DNA from: Acidipropionibacterium sp.
GTDB taxonomy: Bacteria; Actinomycetota; Actinomycetes; Propionibacteriales; Propionibacteriaceae
Length of the DNA: 64,000 nucleotides
NCBI GenBank assembly: GCA_022647765.1
Contig: JALCLH010000001.1
Location: 1-64,000, forward strand
Reading direction: 5' to 3'
The first letter of the stretch is position 1; the number at the start of each line of letters is the position of its first letter. The position numbers and the translations under genes were made by a program. The notes beneath the pieces are model-generated. The model saw only the letters and a list, made by a program, of their open reading frames with translations. It was not told where the DNA came from and did no database searches. Below, in pieces: positions 1 to 10,318 of the stretch.

Positions 1-119
1 GGAATCGCGGCGGATGTGGCCGGTTGGCCCCGGATCGGTAGCCTGAGATCAGGGAATCGGTTCCGCCATCGTCACGGCGTCCCGATTCTCGCAGTGGTTC
101 CCCGATCTCGGAGGTCATC

Positions 120-1485
120 TTGCCCACTCGTCCGGATTCGCCGACTCGACCACGCTCAGTGATCGCGGCCCCGGTGGAGGGTCGTCGCACCTATGTCGTC
201 GACACCTCGGTGCTGCTGTCGGATCCCAGGGCGGTGCTGAACTTCGCGGAGCACCAGGTGGTGCTGCCGATCGTCGTCATCACCGAGCTGGAGTCCAAGC
301 GGCACCATCCCGATCTTGGTTTCTTCGCCCGCGGCGCCCTGAGGCTGCTCGACAGCCTGAGGATCGAGTACGGCGGCCTCAACCAGCCCGTCCCGCTCAA
401 CGACGAGGGCGGGACCCTGATGGTCGAGCTCAACCACTCCGATCCGGAGTGTCTTCCCGACGGGCTGCGGCTCGGTGACAACGACACCCGCATCCTGGCG
501 GTGGCGGCGAACTACCGGCAGGCCGGCCACCATGTGGTGCTGGTGACCAAGGATCTGCCGCTGCGGATCAAGGCCTCGGCCATCGGGCTGGACGCCGAGG
601 AGTACCGCCACGAGCAGGCCTCCGATGTCGGGTGGACCGGCATGACCACCGTGGGGGTCACCTCCGAGACCGTCGGGCAGTTGTACGAGCACGGCTCGGT
701 TCCCCTGGACGGCGCCGAGGGGCGTCCGCGCGCCGAGGACATCGTGGTGAACTCCGGGCTGGTGATGGAGGGGCCCAACGGGACCGCGCTGGCCCGGTTG
801 CGACCCGACGGTCAGGCCCACCTCATCAACACCGATCTCGAGGTCTTCGGCATCCACGGGCGCTCGGCCGAGCAGCGCGTCGCCCTGGATCTGCTGGTCG
901 ATCAGGAGGTCGGCATCGTCTCCCTGGGCGGGCGGGCCGGCACCGGCAAGTCGGCGCTCGCGCTGTGCGCCGGGCTGGACGCCGGTTCTGGAGAAGGAGC
1001 AGTTCAAGAAGGTGATGGTGTTCCGCCCGCTGTACCCGGTGGGCGGTCAGGAGCTCGGATTCCTGCCCGGCTCCGAGGGGGAGAAGATGGCCCCGTGGGG
1101 CCAGGCGGTGCTCGACACCCTCAGTTCGGTGACGAACTCCTACGTCATCGATGAGGTGATCGAGCGGAACATGCTGGAGGTGCTGCCGCTCACCCATATT
1201 CGGGGCCGTTCCCTTCACGACGCCTACGTCATCGTCGACGAGGCCCAGTCGCTGGAGCGCAATGTGCTGCTCACCGTGCTGTCGCGGATCGGCCAGAACT
1301 CGCGGATCGTGCTCACCCACGACGTCGCCCAGCGGGACAACCTGCGGGTCGGACGCTACGACGGGGTGGCCGCTGTGGTCGAGCGACTGCGCGGGAATCC
1401 GCTGTTCGGCCACGTCACTCTGACCCGCTCCGAGCGCTCCCCGATCGCGGCGCTGGTCACCCAGATGCTCGAGGACATGGTGTAG
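120..1485 (+). pseudogene. phoH2: PhoH2-like protein: PIN RNase fused to PhoH ATPase, frameshifted
   Basis: An N-terminal PIN domain (acidic positions in VVDTSVLLSDP, LGDNDTRIL and LVTKDLPL) is followed by a PhoH P-loop ATPase (Walker [10 protein letters not shown]; Walker [10 protein letters not shown]). PhoH2 proteins are RNA helicase/RNases. The TTG start at 120 has a GGAGG Shine-Dalgarno just upstream. The frame opened at 120 leaves the PhoH sequence at about 984, where one extra G in GCCGGTT shifts it. The second frame continues as [22 protein letters not shown] to the stop at 1485. Removing that base restores an uninterrupted protein of about 454 residues. A sequencing indel is more likely than true loss. 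Family assignment is secure; the break is seen directly. Confidence 0.88.
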
Positions 1486-1492
1486 CCGGCAG

Positions 1493-2050
1493 ATGGCAGG
1501 TCATCGCAACACCAAGGCGACCGGCCGGGACATGGTCCTCTCGCTGGCCGTCCTGCTGGTGCCGATCCTGGTGATCGTCTGGTTCTTCACCCGAACCCCG
1601 GACCGGCCGCAGGTCGATCCGGTGAACTGGCGCCCGGTGCTCGGCCAGGCCCGCGAGCAGGCGGGCTATCCGGTGCTCGCGCCGAAAGAGCTCCCAGCCG
1701 GATGGACGCCGGTCAAGGCCAGATACGTCAACCGCGGCCAGACATGGGTCGGGGACACGATCGCCGCCGGGAATCGCTGGGAGCTGGGACTGCTCAGCAC
1801 CGAGCAGATCTACATCGGGCTCAACCAGTCCGACGAGCCGGATGCCGGGTCCTTCGTCGACGCCGTGACCCGCTCCGCGCGCCCCGAGGGCACGGTCACA
1901 GTGGAGGGACGCCAGTGGCAGCGCAGAGCCACCGATGACGATCGGACCCGGGCGCTGGTGGGCTCGGAGGGGAGGTCGACCGTGGTCGTCGTCGGGGACG
2001 CCGACTACCGGGTGCTCGAGGGCTATGCCAGTCTGCTGAGCGCATCCTGA
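1493..2050 (+). CDS. DUF4245 domain-containing membrane-anchored protein
   Basis: The 185-residue product has one N-terminal membrane segment (about residues 15-32, VLSLAVLLVPILVIVWFF) and an extracytoplasmic domain opening with DPVNWRPVLGQARE and PVLAPKELPAGWTPVKARY. This is the usual pattern of the actinobacterial DUF4245 family, whose function is unknown. It starts 8 bases after the phoH2 stop, so it may be co-transcribed with phoH2. It converges on xseBA, with its stop 3 bases from the xseB stop; proximity to xseAB is common for this family. Confidence 0.8.
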   Translation: MAGHRNTKATGRDMVLSLAVLLVPILVIVWFFTRTPDRPQVDPVNWRPVLGQAREQAGYPVLAPKELPAGWTPVKARYVNRGQTWVGDTIAAGNRWELGLLSTEQIYIGLNQSDEPDAGSFVDAVTRSARPEGTVTVEGRQWQRRATDDDRTRALVGSEGRSTVVVVGDADYRVLEGYASLLSAS

Positions 2051-2052
2051 AA

Positions 2053-2316
2053 CTACTCGGCGGAGCGGGCCTCGTCGATGCGCTTGCGGGCCCCGTCGAG
2101 CCAGCCCTGGCAGATCGTCGCCAGCTTCTCGCCGCGCTCCCAGAGGGCCATCGTGTCGGCCAGACTGGCGCCCCCGGACTCGAGCTTGCGCACCACCTCG
2201 ACGAGTTCATCGCGGGCTTGCTCGTAGCCGAGCTCGGGCTCGGCCTCCGGCTGATCCGGGCGTCCGGCGTCCGGCTCCTTCTTCGTGGAGCTCTTGGCGG
2301 GTGTGCTGGAGGTCAT
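2053..2316 (-). CDS. xseB: Exodeoxyribonuclease VII small subunit
   Basis: This 87-residue protein contains the conserved XseB core, [20 protein letters not shown] followed by [30 protein letters not shown], which forms the helical hairpin that binds XseA. The N-terminal 25 residues are a charged, Lys/Pro-rich extension typical of actinobacterial XseB. ExoVII degrades single-stranded DNA to oligonucleotides. Its ATG overlaps the xseA stop by four bases, so translation is probably coupled. Length and arrangement are normal. Confidence 0.93.
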   Translation of the reverse strand: MTSSTPAKSSTKKEPDAGRPDQPEAEPELGYEQARDELVEVVRKLESGGASLADTMALWERGEKLATICQGWLDGARKRIDEARSAE

Positions 2317-3554
2317 GACTGCTCCTCGGCTTGGCTGCGTGAAGTGGGGGTGGCGGATTCGACGAGGACGCCGAGCTCGCCGTCGGACAGGAATGCGCGC
2401 AGGCGGGCCCCGGTGCTCGTCCGTCGCACGGAGGAGACCGAGTCGCCGTGCTCGTCGGCCAGGGCCGCGTAGCCGCGGTCGAGGGTGGCCTTGGGCGACA
2501 TCGCCCGCACCTGTGCCAGGTAGCGGTCGATCTGGTGGGCCGCGGTGTCGAGGCAGCGGTCGGTGGCCGATCGCATCCGGGTCACGGTGCTCTGCAGTCG
2601 CTCAGCGGCGATGTCGAGGGTGGCGGTCGGCTCGACCATCACGGGCCGCGACCGCAGCCCGTCCAGCCGCGCCTGCTCGGTGAGCACCAGATTCGCGACG
2701 CTCTGCCTGATCCGCAGCCGGCACTCGGTCATCAGCGAGGTCTCCTCAGCGATGTCGGGGACGATCCGCTTGCCGGCGTCGGTCGGGGTGGAGGCGCGCA
2801 GGTCGGCCACCAGATCGAGGATCGGGTTGTCCCGCTCGTGGCCGATGGCCGAGACCACCGGGGTGCGGGCGGCGAAGACCGCGCGCACCAGGGCCTCGTC
2901 GGAGAACGGCAGCAGATCCTCCAGCGACCCGCCGCCGCGGGCGATGACGATGACGTCGACATCCGGGTCGGCGTCCAGATCGGCCAGGGCCGTGAGGATC
3001 TGCTCGACGGCGTGGGAGCCCTGTACCAGGGTGTTGCGCACAACGAATCGCACCGCTGGCCAGCGCAGGGTCGCGTTGCGGATCACGTCGCGCTCGGCGT
3101 CGGAGTGGGCGCCGGTGATCAGCCCGACTCCCCGGGGCAGCATCGGTAGGGGCTTGTGAAGGGCGGTGTTGAACAGCCCCTCGGCCTCCAGCAGACGGCG
3201 GCGTCGCTCCAGCTGGGCGAGCAGCTGACCCTCGCCGCTGGGCTGGATCCGGGAGCACTCGAAGGACAGCCGTCCGGTCTTGGACCAGACGGTGGGGCGC
3301 AGCAGGGCGGTCACCGTCATGCCGGTCTCGACCGGGCCGGCGGCGTCCAGCACCCGCCGGTGGCAAGTGGCGGTGACCGAGATCTCCTCGTCCACATCGC
3401 GCAGGGTGAGGAACTGCGTCGGCCCGGAGCGGCGGTTGAGCTCGATCACCTGGGCCTGCACCCAGACCGGGCCGCAGCGCTCCACCCAGCCCTTGACGGC
3501 GCGGACCACCCAGGCCAGGGACTTCGGCCGGTCGGCGTCGGAGGTTTCAGGCAT
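2313..3554 (-). CDS. xseA: Exodeoxyribonuclease VII large subunit
   Basis: The product of about 413 residues has an N-terminal OB-fold region ([39 protein letters not shown]) and the central XseA catalytic region with [36 protein letters not shown] and [19 protein letters not shown] helical C-terminal region follows and ends with [10 protein letters not shown]. The ATG at 3554 ([10 protein letters not shown]) is preferred; an in-frame GTG at 3563 adds three residues and neither has a clear ribosome site. It is the first gene of xseA-xseB and diverges from ispH. Confidence 0.93.
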   Translation of the reverse strand: MPETSDADRPKSLAWVVRAVKGWVERCGPVWVQAQVIELNRRSGPTQFLTLRDVDEEISVTATCHRRVLDAAGPVETGMTVTALLRPTVWSKTGRLSFECSRIQPSGEGQLLAQLERRRRLLEAEGLFNTALHKPLPMLPRGVGLITGAHSDAERDVIRNATLRWPAVRFVVRNTLVQGSHAVEQILTALADLDADPDVDVIVIARGGGSLEDLLPFSDEALVRAVFAARTPVVSAIGHERDNPILDLVADLRASTPTDAGKRIVPDIAEETSLMTECRLRIRQSVANLVLTEQARLDGLRSRPVMVEPTATLDIAAERLQSTVTRMRSATDRCLDTAAHQIDRYLAQVRAMSPKATLDRGYAALADEHGDSVSSVRRTSTGARLRAFLSDGELGVLVESATPTSRSQAEEQS

Positions 3555-3647
3555 GGACCCCACGGTAGTGGGTGGGTCTGACGGTTTCAGAGCCGTGGCG
3601 CGGGTGCGGGTCCTCGCCAGTGGCGGCCGTCACGGCACAGCAGCACA

Positions 3648-3653
3648 TACACT
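3648..3653 (+). promoter_or_regulatory. Probable -10 element of a leaderless ispH promoter
   Basis: TACACT lies 7 bases before the ispH ATG at 3661 with no Shine-Dalgarno between. Transcription would start at or next to the ATG, which fits a leaderless mRNA, common in actinobacteria. Inferred from spacing only. Confidence 0.45.
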
Positions 3654-3660
3654 CGGTCAC

Positions 3661-4632
3661 ATGCCAGATCAGCCCAGGAAGCTCATTCTCGCTGCCCCGC
3701 GCGGTTACTGCGCCGGCGTCGACCGTGCCGTGGTGACCGTCGAGAAGGCACTGGAGAGCTACGGGGCACCGGTCTATGTGCGCAAGCAGATCGTCCACAA
3801 CCGGCACGTCGTGGAGACCCTGGAGTCGCGGGGAGCGGTCTTCGTCGAGGAGCTGGACGAGGTGCCCGACGGCGCCCTGGTGGTCTTCTCGGCGCACGGC
3901 GTCTCCCCCGAGGTGAAGAAGGAGGCCAAGCGGCGCGGCCTGCGCAGCATCGACGCCACCTGCCCGCTGGTCACCAAGGTCCACCACGAGGCCCGACGGT
4001 TCGCCGCCGACGGCAGCCAGATCCTGCTGATCGGGCACGCCGGCCACGAGGAGGTCGAGGGCACCACCGGAGAGGCTCCCGAGGCCATCACGCTGGTACA
4101 GCGCCCCGAGGATGTGGCTGGGCTGAACCTCGACCCGGACCGCCCGGTCTCCTGGCTGAGCCAGACCACCCTCAGCGTCGACGAGACCGCCGAGACCCTC
4201 GACCGGCTGCGCGAGCTGCGCCCCGATCTGGCCGACCCGCCGTCCGACGACATCTGCTACGCCACCTCCAACCGACAGCACGCGATCAAGCAGATCGCGG
4301 CACACTGCGACCTGGTGATCGTGGTCGGATCGGCGAACTCCTCGAATACCGGCCGCCTGGTCGACGTCGCGCTGGAGGCCGGCGCAGGGGCCGCCCACCG
4401 GATCGACGACGCCGGCGAGATCGATGACTCCTGGCTTGACGGTGTGGCGACCATCGGCGTCACCAGCGGCGCCTCGGTCCCCGAGAAACTTGTTCAGGAT
4501 GTGCTCGCGCTGCTGGAGTCGAGGGGCTGGCCACCGGCGGTCGAGGAGTCCCTCATCGAGGAGACGCTGACCTTCGCCCTGCCCCCGCAGCTGCGCAGCC
4601 GCCGGACGAAGTCGGCGCACGCCGGAGCCTGA
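3661..4632 (+). CDS. ispH: 4-hydroxy-3-methylbut-2-enyl diphosphate reductase (IspH/LytB)
   Basis: IspH is the last MEP-pathway enzyme; a [4Fe-4S] cluster converts HMBPP to IPP and DMAPP. The 323-residue product opens with [18 protein letters not shown], giving the first cluster Cys (C17). The other two cluster cysteines are in [12 protein letters not shown] and [11 protein letters not shown]. The substrate motifs [24 protein letters not shown] and VTSGASVPE are present. The open frame extends upstream into xseA, but the ATG at 3661 is chosen from homology and the leaderless -10 hexamer. Confidence 0.95.
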   Translation: MPDQPRKLILAAPRGYCAGVDRAVVTVEKALESYGAPVYVRKQIVHNRHVVETLESRGAVFVEELDEVPDGALVVFSAHGVSPEVKKEAKRRGLRSIDATCPLVTKVHHEARRFAADGSQILLIGHAGHEEVEGTTGEAPEAITLVQRPEDVAGLNLDPDRPVSWLSQTTLSVDETAETLDRLRELRPDLADPPSDDICYATSNRQHAIKQIAAHCDLVIVVGSANSSNTGRLVDVALEAGAGAAHRIDDAGEIDDSWLDGVATIGVTSGASVPEKLVQDVLALLESRGWPPAVEESLIEETLTFALPPQLRSRRTKSAHAGA

Positions 4633-4651
4633 GAGAGCCGATCTCCGCCTC

Positions 4652-5970
4652 TCAGGACGCCTGTTGCTGGTGCTCCTGCTCCTGCTCTACCTCCCGAGCC
4701 CGGGTCTCGGGCGATTGCGCACCCGAAACTTCGGCGTCCTCCGATTCGGCGCTCTCGGAACTGGTGAGTTCCACGGCCGTCAGCGGTCGCGTGGCCTCCT
4801 CCACCGGCGACGGCGAGGGCAGATCGGAGGTCGTCACCGCCATCTCCTCGAAGCGCCGCGCGCTCACCAGGACCCGCGTCTCCAGGGACCCGACCGCCGA
4901 GTTGTAGCTCCTCACGGCACCGGTCAGTGACCGACCAAGCCGATCCAGGTGACCGGACAGGGTGGCCAGCCGGTCGTGCAGATCGCGGCCCAGAGCGGCC
5001 ACCTCGGCGGCGGAGCGGGCCACCTCCTGCTGGCGCCAGGCCAGCGCGATCACCTTGAGCATCGGAATGAGGATCGCCGGATCGGCCAGCACGATGTTGC
5101 GCCGCGACGGCGTACTCGTGAAGATCCGGCAGCTCGTCGAGGGCGGCCTGCAGAAAGGCGTCGGAGGGCAGGAAGAGGATCACGAACTCGGGGGAGTCGA
5201 GCTCGGTGCGCCAGTAGGCCTTCGAGGAGAGATCGTCGATGTGGCTGCGCACGTTGCGGGCGAAATGGGCCAGATGAGCCGCCCTGCTCGGTCCGGCTCG
5301 TCGGTGCCGGCGGCGTCCAGGAAGGCCGACAACGGCGTCTTCGCGTCGACGTGCACGCACCGGCCTCCCGCCATCCTGATCGTCATGTCGGGCCGCAACG
5401 GCTGGCCCGAGGCCACGGTGGTCGACTGCACCTCGAAGTCGCAGTGCTCCACCAGCCCGGCCAGTTCCACCACCCGGCGCAGCTGCATCTCACCCCATGC
5501 GCCGCGCACCTGCGGGGCTCGCAGCGCGGTGACCAGGGACGCCGTCTCCCGGCGCAGCCCCTCCCCGGCGGCGTTCACCAGCTCCACCTGCTTGCCCAGC
5601 GACGCCGTCATGGTCGCTCGCTGACGCTCCACATCGGCCAGCCGGTGTTCCAGCTTGTCGAGGGCCTCTGAGACCGGTGTCAGCAGGCGCTGAGTGTCGG
5701 TCATGGTGCGCTCGGCGGTGCGGTCGGCGCGCAACTGCTGGAGATTGAGGGCCTCGGCCGACAGCGCCTTGAACCGGTCGGCCATCGCGTCGCGGTCGGC
5801 GGCGCTCAGCTCGGCGCGCTGCTCGGCGGCCTCGCAGCGGGCCTGAGGATCTCGGCGCGGGCGTGGTCGGAGGACTGCTCGGAACGGTGTCTCAGCTGGC
5901 CGAGCAGCCATCCGATGAGCAGGCCCAGGAGCAGGCCGATCGCGAGCATCACAACGTGGGAAGCGGTCAT
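4652..5970 (-). pseudogene. rmuC: RmuC family DNA recombination protein, three frameshifts
   Basis: RmuC proteins have an N-terminal membrane anchor, a coiled coil and a PD-(D/E)XK-like nuclease domain. The ATG at 5970 starts MTASHVVMLAIGLLLGLLIGWLLGQLRHR (anchor). The frame then changes near 5850 to a coiled coil and the core LRAPQVRGAWGEMQLRRVVE and CVHVDAKTPLSAFLDAAG. It changes again near 5277 to AHFARNVRSHIDDLSSKAYW and FVILFLPSDAFLQAAL, and near 5107 to NIVLADPAILIPMLKVIALAWRQ, ending at 4652. Each piece matches the family in order and nothing is missing, so single-base indels explain the breaks. Whether they are errors or genuine inactivation cannot be decided here. Confidence 0.85.
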
Positions 5971-6024
5971 GGGGTCAGCCTGCCAGGAGGGTCTGACAGT
6001 TTTCGGAGGGACGCCGGTGGTTGA

Positions 6025-7320
6025 ATGGCCGACGTGCCAGAACCAGAGCCCTCCCACATCGAGGACGTCGTCTCCTTCGTCAAGGCCTCACCCACCTCGT
6101 ACCATGCGGTCGCCGAGCTGGCCCGGCGTCTCGACGCCGCCGGATTCACCCGGCTGGCCGAGACCGAGCCGTGGTCCGCAGAGGCGAGTACTCGCGCCGT
6201 TCTGGACCGCGGCTATGTGGTGCGGGACGGCGCCCTGATCGCCTGGGCGATGCCGGCGTCGATCAGCGAGCAGGCCGCCTTCCGGGTGGTCGGCTCGCAC
6301 ACCGACTCGCCGTCGTTCAAGCTGAAACCGCATGCCACCACGACCAGCCACGGCTGGCAGCAGGTGGGCATGGAGGTCTACGGCGGGGGCCTGCTCAACT
6401 CCTGGCTCGATCGCGACCTGGGCCTGGCCGGCCGGCTGGTCACCCGCGAGGGGCAGGTTCATCTGGTGCGCACCGGACCGATCCTGCGGATCAGTCAGCT
6501 GGCCCCGCACCTGGACCGCAGCGTCAATGAGGACCTGCGCCTGGACCGGCAGCGCCACCTGATGCCGATCCTGTCGGTGTCCCACCCCGATCTGGACGTC
6601 GAGGACCTGTTGTGCGAGGCTGCCGGGATCGCGCCGGAGGAACTCGGCTTCCACGACATCCTGGCCTTCCCGACCGAGAGCCCGGCGGTGATCGGACCCT
6701 ACGGCGAGTTCCTGGCCAGCTCGAGGATGGACAATCTCTCCTCGGTACACTCGTCGATCAGCGCCATGGTCGACGTCGCACCCGGCGAGGACATCGCGGT
6801 GATGGCCTGTTTCGACCACGAGGAGGTCGGATCGTCGACCCGATCGGGCGCCTGCGGGCCGTTCCTGGAGGACATCCTGGTGCGGATCGCGGAGAGTCTG
6901 GGCCGCACCGGCGACTCCTACCGGGCGATGATCGCGCGCTCCTCCTGCATCTCCTCGGACGCCGGTCACGGCGTCCACCCCAACTACTCCGAGAAGTTCG
7001 ATCCGGCCAACCAGCCGGTGCTCAACGGCGGCCCGCTGCTCAAGATCAACGCCAATCAGCGCTACGCAACAGACGGCATCGGCGGCGCGCTGTGGCGGCG
7101 GGTCTGCGCGGCGGCCGGCGTGCCGACCCAGGACTTCGTCTCGAACAACTCGGTGCCCTGCGGCTCGACCATCGGGCCGCTCACCGCGACCCGGCTGGGC
7201 ATGCTGACCGTCGATGTCGGCGTCCCGCTGATGTCGATGCACTCGACTCGCGAGCTGGCCGGCGTCACCGACCTGAGCTATCTGTCCGCAGCGATGGGGG
7301 CGTACTGGGCGGGGAACTGA
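6025..7320 (+). CDS. M18 family aminopeptidase
   Basis: The 431-residue protein is a full-length M18 (aspartyl aminopeptidase-like) metallopeptidase. Dizinc ligands are visible in VVGSHTDSP, CFDHEEVGS and SSDAGHGVHPNYSEKF. SSRMDNLSSV, NSVPCGSTIGP and MSMHSTRELAG are also family motifs. It removes N-terminal residues from peptides in the cytoplasm; no signal peptide is seen. The gene diverges from rmuC, with about 54 bases between starts. Bacterial members are often named apeB, but substrate preference cannot be read from the sequence. Confidence 0.92.
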   Translation: MADVPEPEPSHIEDVVSFVKASPTSYHAVAELARRLDAAGFTRLAETEPWSAEASTRAVLDRGYVVRDGALIAWAMPASISEQAAFRVVGSHTDSPSFKLKPHATTTSHGWQQVGMEVYGGGLLNSWLDRDLGLAGRLVTREGQVHLVRTGPILRISQLAPHLDRSVNEDLRLDRQRHLMPILSVSHPDLDVEDLLCEAAGIAPEELGFHDILAFPTESPAVIGPYGEFLASSRMDNLSSVHSSISAMVDVAPGEDIAVMACFDHEEVGSSTRSGACGPFLEDILVRIAESLGRTGDSYRAMIARSSCISSDAGHGVHPNYSEKFDPANQPVLNGGPLLKINANQRYATDGIGGALWRRVCAAAGVPTQDFVSNNSVPCGSTIGPLTATRLGMLTVDVGVPLMSMHSTRELAGVTDLSYLSAAMGAYWAGN

Positions 7321-7353
7321 CAAGACGCCGTCAGCCGTCAGGTCCGGAGGAGA

Positions 7354-8256
7354 TCAGCTGAGGTCGGCGATGATCAGCTTCTTCATCCCGAGCATCTTCC
7401 GGAAGGCGTCCGGATTGTCGGGGCTGGGCATCGTCTCCGGGACGATCTGCCAGCTCACCCCGAACCGGTCCTTGCACCAGCCGCACGCCTCGGCCTCCGG
7501 ATGGGCGGACAAGGCGTCCCAGAGTCGGTCGATCTCGGCCTGGTCGGGACACAGCACTGCCAGTGAGACGCCCTCGGTGAAGGTGACATCCTGCGGGATG
7601 ACGGAGTCCATCACGGCGAACCACTGGCCTTTCAGGGTGAAGTCGGCATAGGCCAGGGCGTCCGGCGGCGTCTGGCCGGGGGCGTCCAGGTTGTGATCCG
7701 AGTACCGGGCGGCCATTCCGCGCCGGGAGTCCGGGAACAGCCCGGTGTAGAGGTCAATGGCGTCGACGGCATGGTTCTCACCGTGCGGGAACATCAGCTG
7801 CGGGGTGACGAACGGCCTCGGCTCCCCGTCGGGATTGGTGAGCATCAGTTGCCAGTTGACCCCGTAGCGGTCCTCGATCCACCCGTAGTGCGGTGAGAAG
7901 GGGTAGGGACCCAGCTCCATCCCGATCAGCCCGTCGATGCTGAGCCGATGCCAGATCTCGTCGAGGTGGGCCTCGGCGTCCGGGTCCTGGGAGGGGTCGA
8001 AGTTGAGGATGAAGGAGATGGCCGGGTTCGGGCGGAACTCGCTCCCGGCGTTGATCGCTGAGAATGTGAGGTTGCCGATCCGGAACTGGATCTCCAGTAT
8101 GTCGCCGGCGAACTCCTGCTGGAAGTCCAGCAGACCCTCGGTGGGGTAGTGGGACGCCGACAGCTCGGCGCTGTCGGGGAACACCGACAGGTAGAAGTCG
8201 ACGGCCTCGCGGGCGGTGTGGTCGAACCAGAGGCTCGGGATGATCCTGTGTGCCAT
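7354..8256 (-). CDS. Tandem VOC (PhnB-like) domain protein
   Basis: The 300-residue product has two consecutive PhnB-type VOC modules, about residues 1-145 and 146-300. Each begins with a conserved strand and helix (IIPSLWFDHTAREAVDFYLSVFPDS; TPQLMFPHGENHAVDAIDLYTGLFPDS) and ends with YGW/CGWCKDRFGVSWQ. This family is often annotated as 3-demethylubiquinone-9 3-methyltransferase, but PhnB-like proteins are metal-binding-fold proteins of unproven function. It diverges from ychF. Confidence 0.85.
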   Translation of the reverse strand: MAHRIIPSLWFDHTAREAVDFYLSVFPDSAELSASHYPTEGLLDFQQEFAGDILEIQFRIGNLTFSAINAGSEFRPNPAISFILNFDPSQDPDAEAHLDEIWHRLSIDGLIGMELGPYPFSPHYGWIEDRYGVNWQLMLTNPDGEPRPFVTPQLMFPHGENHAVDAIDLYTGLFPDSRRGMAARYSDHNLDAPGQTPPDALAYADFTLKGQWFAVMDSVIPQDVTFTEGVSLAVLCPDQAEIDRLWDALSAHPEAEACGWCKDRFGVSWQIVPETMPSPDNPDAFRKMLGMKKLIIADLS

Positions 8257-8342
8257 GGGCGGACGCTACCCTGTGTCGGGGCCAGAAGGGCTTTGGGTGG
8301 CGGGAGCAGGGCCGCCGGTAAGCACCGGTAGGATGGCCCGAC

Positions 8343-9416
8343 GTGGCACTCACCATCGGAATCGTCGGCCTTCCCAATGCCGGCAAGTCAACCCTGTTCA
8401 ACGCACTGACCCGTAACGACGTGCTGGCGGCGAACTATCCGTTCGCCACCATCGAGCCGAATGTCGGGGTGGTGGGCGTCCCGGATTCGCGGCTGGACGT
8501 GCTGACCACGATGTACAGCTCGGTCAAGACGATTCCGGCCACGGTCTCCTTCGTCGACATCGCCGGCATCGTCAAGGGGGCCAGCAAGGGCGAGGGGATG
8601 GGCAACGAGTTCCTCTCCAACATCCGCGAGGCAGACGCCATCTGCCAGGTGACCCGTTGCTTCGACGATGAGGACGTCACCCACGTCGACGGGAAGGTGG
8701 ACCCGGCCGCCGACATCGAGACGATCACCACCGAGCTGGTGCTGGCCGACCTCCAGACCATGGAGAAGCAGCTGCCGAAGCTGCAGAAGGAGGCCGCGAT
8801 CCGCAAGGAGTCGCGTCCGAAGGCCGAGGCCTGGGAGCAGGCTCAGAAGGTGCTCGAGGAGGGGCGCACCATCTACTCGGCGGGGCTGGACCCTGAGCCC
8901 CTGCACGACCTCTTCCTGCTCACCACCAAGCCCTTCATCTACGTCTTCAACTGCGACCAGGACCAGCTGGCCGACGAGGACTTCCGGTCGAGGATGGCCG
9001 GGATCGTCGCCCCGGCCGAGGCGATCTTCCTGGACGCCGAGTTCGAGGCCGAGCTCGCCGAGATGGAACCCTCCGATGCCGCGGAGTTCCTGGCGGACGC
9101 CGGGATCACCGAGCCCGGATTGGACAAGCTGGCTCGGGTCGGGTTCGACACCCTGGGGCTGCAGACCTTCCTCACTGCGGGCGAGAAGGAGTCGCGGGCC
9201 TGGACGATCCACAAGGGTTGGACGGCTCCTCAGGCCGCAGGTGTGATTCACACCGATTTCCAGAAGGGATTCATCAAGGCTCAGGTGGTCTCCTTCGATG
9301 ATCTGGTGGAATACGGTTCCGAGAAGGATGCCCAAGCCGCTGGGAAATTGCGGCTGGAGGGCAAGGAATATGTGATGCAGGATGGTGACGTCGTCGAGTT
9401 CCGGTTTAATGTATAG
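8343..9416 (+). CDS. ychF: Redox-regulated ATPase / OBG-type GTPase YchF
   Basis: This 357-residue protein has the YchF G-domain: P-loop GLPNAGKSTLFN, G2/switch region NYPFATIEPNVG, G3 DIAGIVKGASKGEGMGN and NCDQDQ at the G4 position. A coiled coil and the C-terminal TGS domain follow (GVIHTDFQKGFIKAQVVSFDDL, MQDGDVVEFRFNV). YchF is a ribosome-associated ATPase. Translation starts at GTG 8343 with no clear Shine-Dalgarno; TAGGAT at 8329-8334 is 8 bases upstream, suggesting a leaderless message. It is the last core gene before the accessory island. Confidence 0.95.
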   Translation: MALTIGIVGLPNAGKSTLFNALTRNDVLAANYPFATIEPNVGVVGVPDSRLDVLTTMYSSVKTIPATVSFVDIAGIVKGASKGEGMGNEFLSNIREADAICQVTRCFDDEDVTHVDGKVDPAADIETITTELVLADLQTMEKQLPKLQKEAAIRKESRPKAEAWEQAQKVLEEGRTIYSAGLDPEPLHDLFLLTTKPFIYVFNCDQDQLADEDFRSRMAGIVAPAEAIFLDAEFEAELAEMEPSDAAEFLADAGITEPGLDKLARVGFDTLGLQTFLTAGEKESRAWTIHKGWTAPQAAGVIHTDFQKGFIKAQVVSFDDLVEYGSEKDAQAAGKLRLEGKEYVMQDGDVVEFRFNV

Positions 9417-9462
9417 GGTTGGAATTAGTAAGAAGTAGCTGCTGCGGATAGGTGGGTCGTTT

Positions 9463-9942
9463 ATGGTGTCGATGTCCCTTGTCTCCCTGTTGATCAACGC
9501 CACGTCGAAGATTTTCGACGTCGTCGCGAACGTGCTCGGTCCGGTTGCATGGGTCAAGTTATGGCATCAGCGGAACGAGAAGTGTGGCGTCGTTGAACCA
9601 GATCGACTCGTCGTTGAGGTGGCGAGCCGGAATCGCGGGTTCACCATCGTTTCGGTCCACTTGATCAACCTGGGCGAGGATCCGGATCACCACCGTGTTC
9701 GGCTCACGACAGCCCGCGGCGAGATTTCGTCCCGGCTGGCGACGAATGATAGCGCTGAATTCGTCATCGAAGAACTGTGCATGGCGGGCGAAGGAGCGAG
9801 TACCCCGCATCCCTGCCTCCGCGGCCCGTTCGTGGTGGAGGTTGAGATCGCAGGCAGACGCTTGATCGTCAAGCGGTTCCCGCGGATGGAAATGCACGGG
9901 CGCCCTTTCGCCTGCCTGGCAGGCGGATCGATCGAGTTGTAG
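9463..9942 (+). CDS. Hypothetical protein at the island edge
   Basis: I do not recognise this 159-residue protein. The first 30 residues are hydrophobic to amphipathic (VSLLINATSKIFDVVANVLGPVAWVKLW) and could be a membrane-associating helix. The rest looks like a small beta-rich domain (RGFTIVSVHLINLGEDP; GPFVVEVEIAGRRLIVKRFPRM). It is the first gene after ychF and lies at the left edge of the TA island. Its base use is less GC-biased than that of ychF, which fits acquired DNA. No catalytic motif is visible. Confidence 0.5.
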   Translation: MVSMSLVSLLINATSKIFDVVANVLGPVAWVKLWHQRNEKCGVVEPDRLVVEVASRNRGFTIVSVHLINLGEDPDHHRVRLTTARGEISSRLATNDSAEFVIEELCMAGEGASTPHPCLRGPFVVEVEIAGRRLIVKRFPRMEMHGRPFACLAGGSIEL

Positions 9943-10318
9943 ACGTCGATCGACGAGGACAATTGATACGGTCCAGTGACCCTAATGAAGAGCCTTGATT
10001 GAGCTCTATCGGAACGGCTGGCATGACCCACTCCGGAACCGTCCGATCAGTGAGGACGGGTTACTCCACCGAGGAGCTGGGTGTCGTCGTCAGGTGACGA
10101 CATGGGGCGTGATTCTCCAACGTCTTGCATGAGTTCGGCCTGCCAGCCGAGCGGCAGTGAGAGATCATTCAGGAGCATCTGCAACTGAGGGCGACGTCCC
10201 GGGCCACGCACGAGTGGTTGACTGCCTCGGACTTTAGCTCCTGAACTATCTGCTCCTCAGGGGCCACCACTGGCCGTCAGGGGTGTGCCTGCGCCAAGAC
10301 CGGGAAGGAGTTCCGGTC
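9943..10318. other. Intergenic region with no supportable gene
   Basis: About 375 bases lie between the hypothetical gene and the higBA operator. Short open frames exist on both strands but none has family features or a sensible start. I see no transposase, integrase or tRNA. The stretch could be decayed coding DNA at the island boundary; that is inference. Confidence 0.4.

Noticed and set aside
9943-10318. Possible decayed transposase or integrase left of higBA
   Set aside because: No frame gives recognisable catalytic motifs, and no terminal repeats or target duplications are visible.
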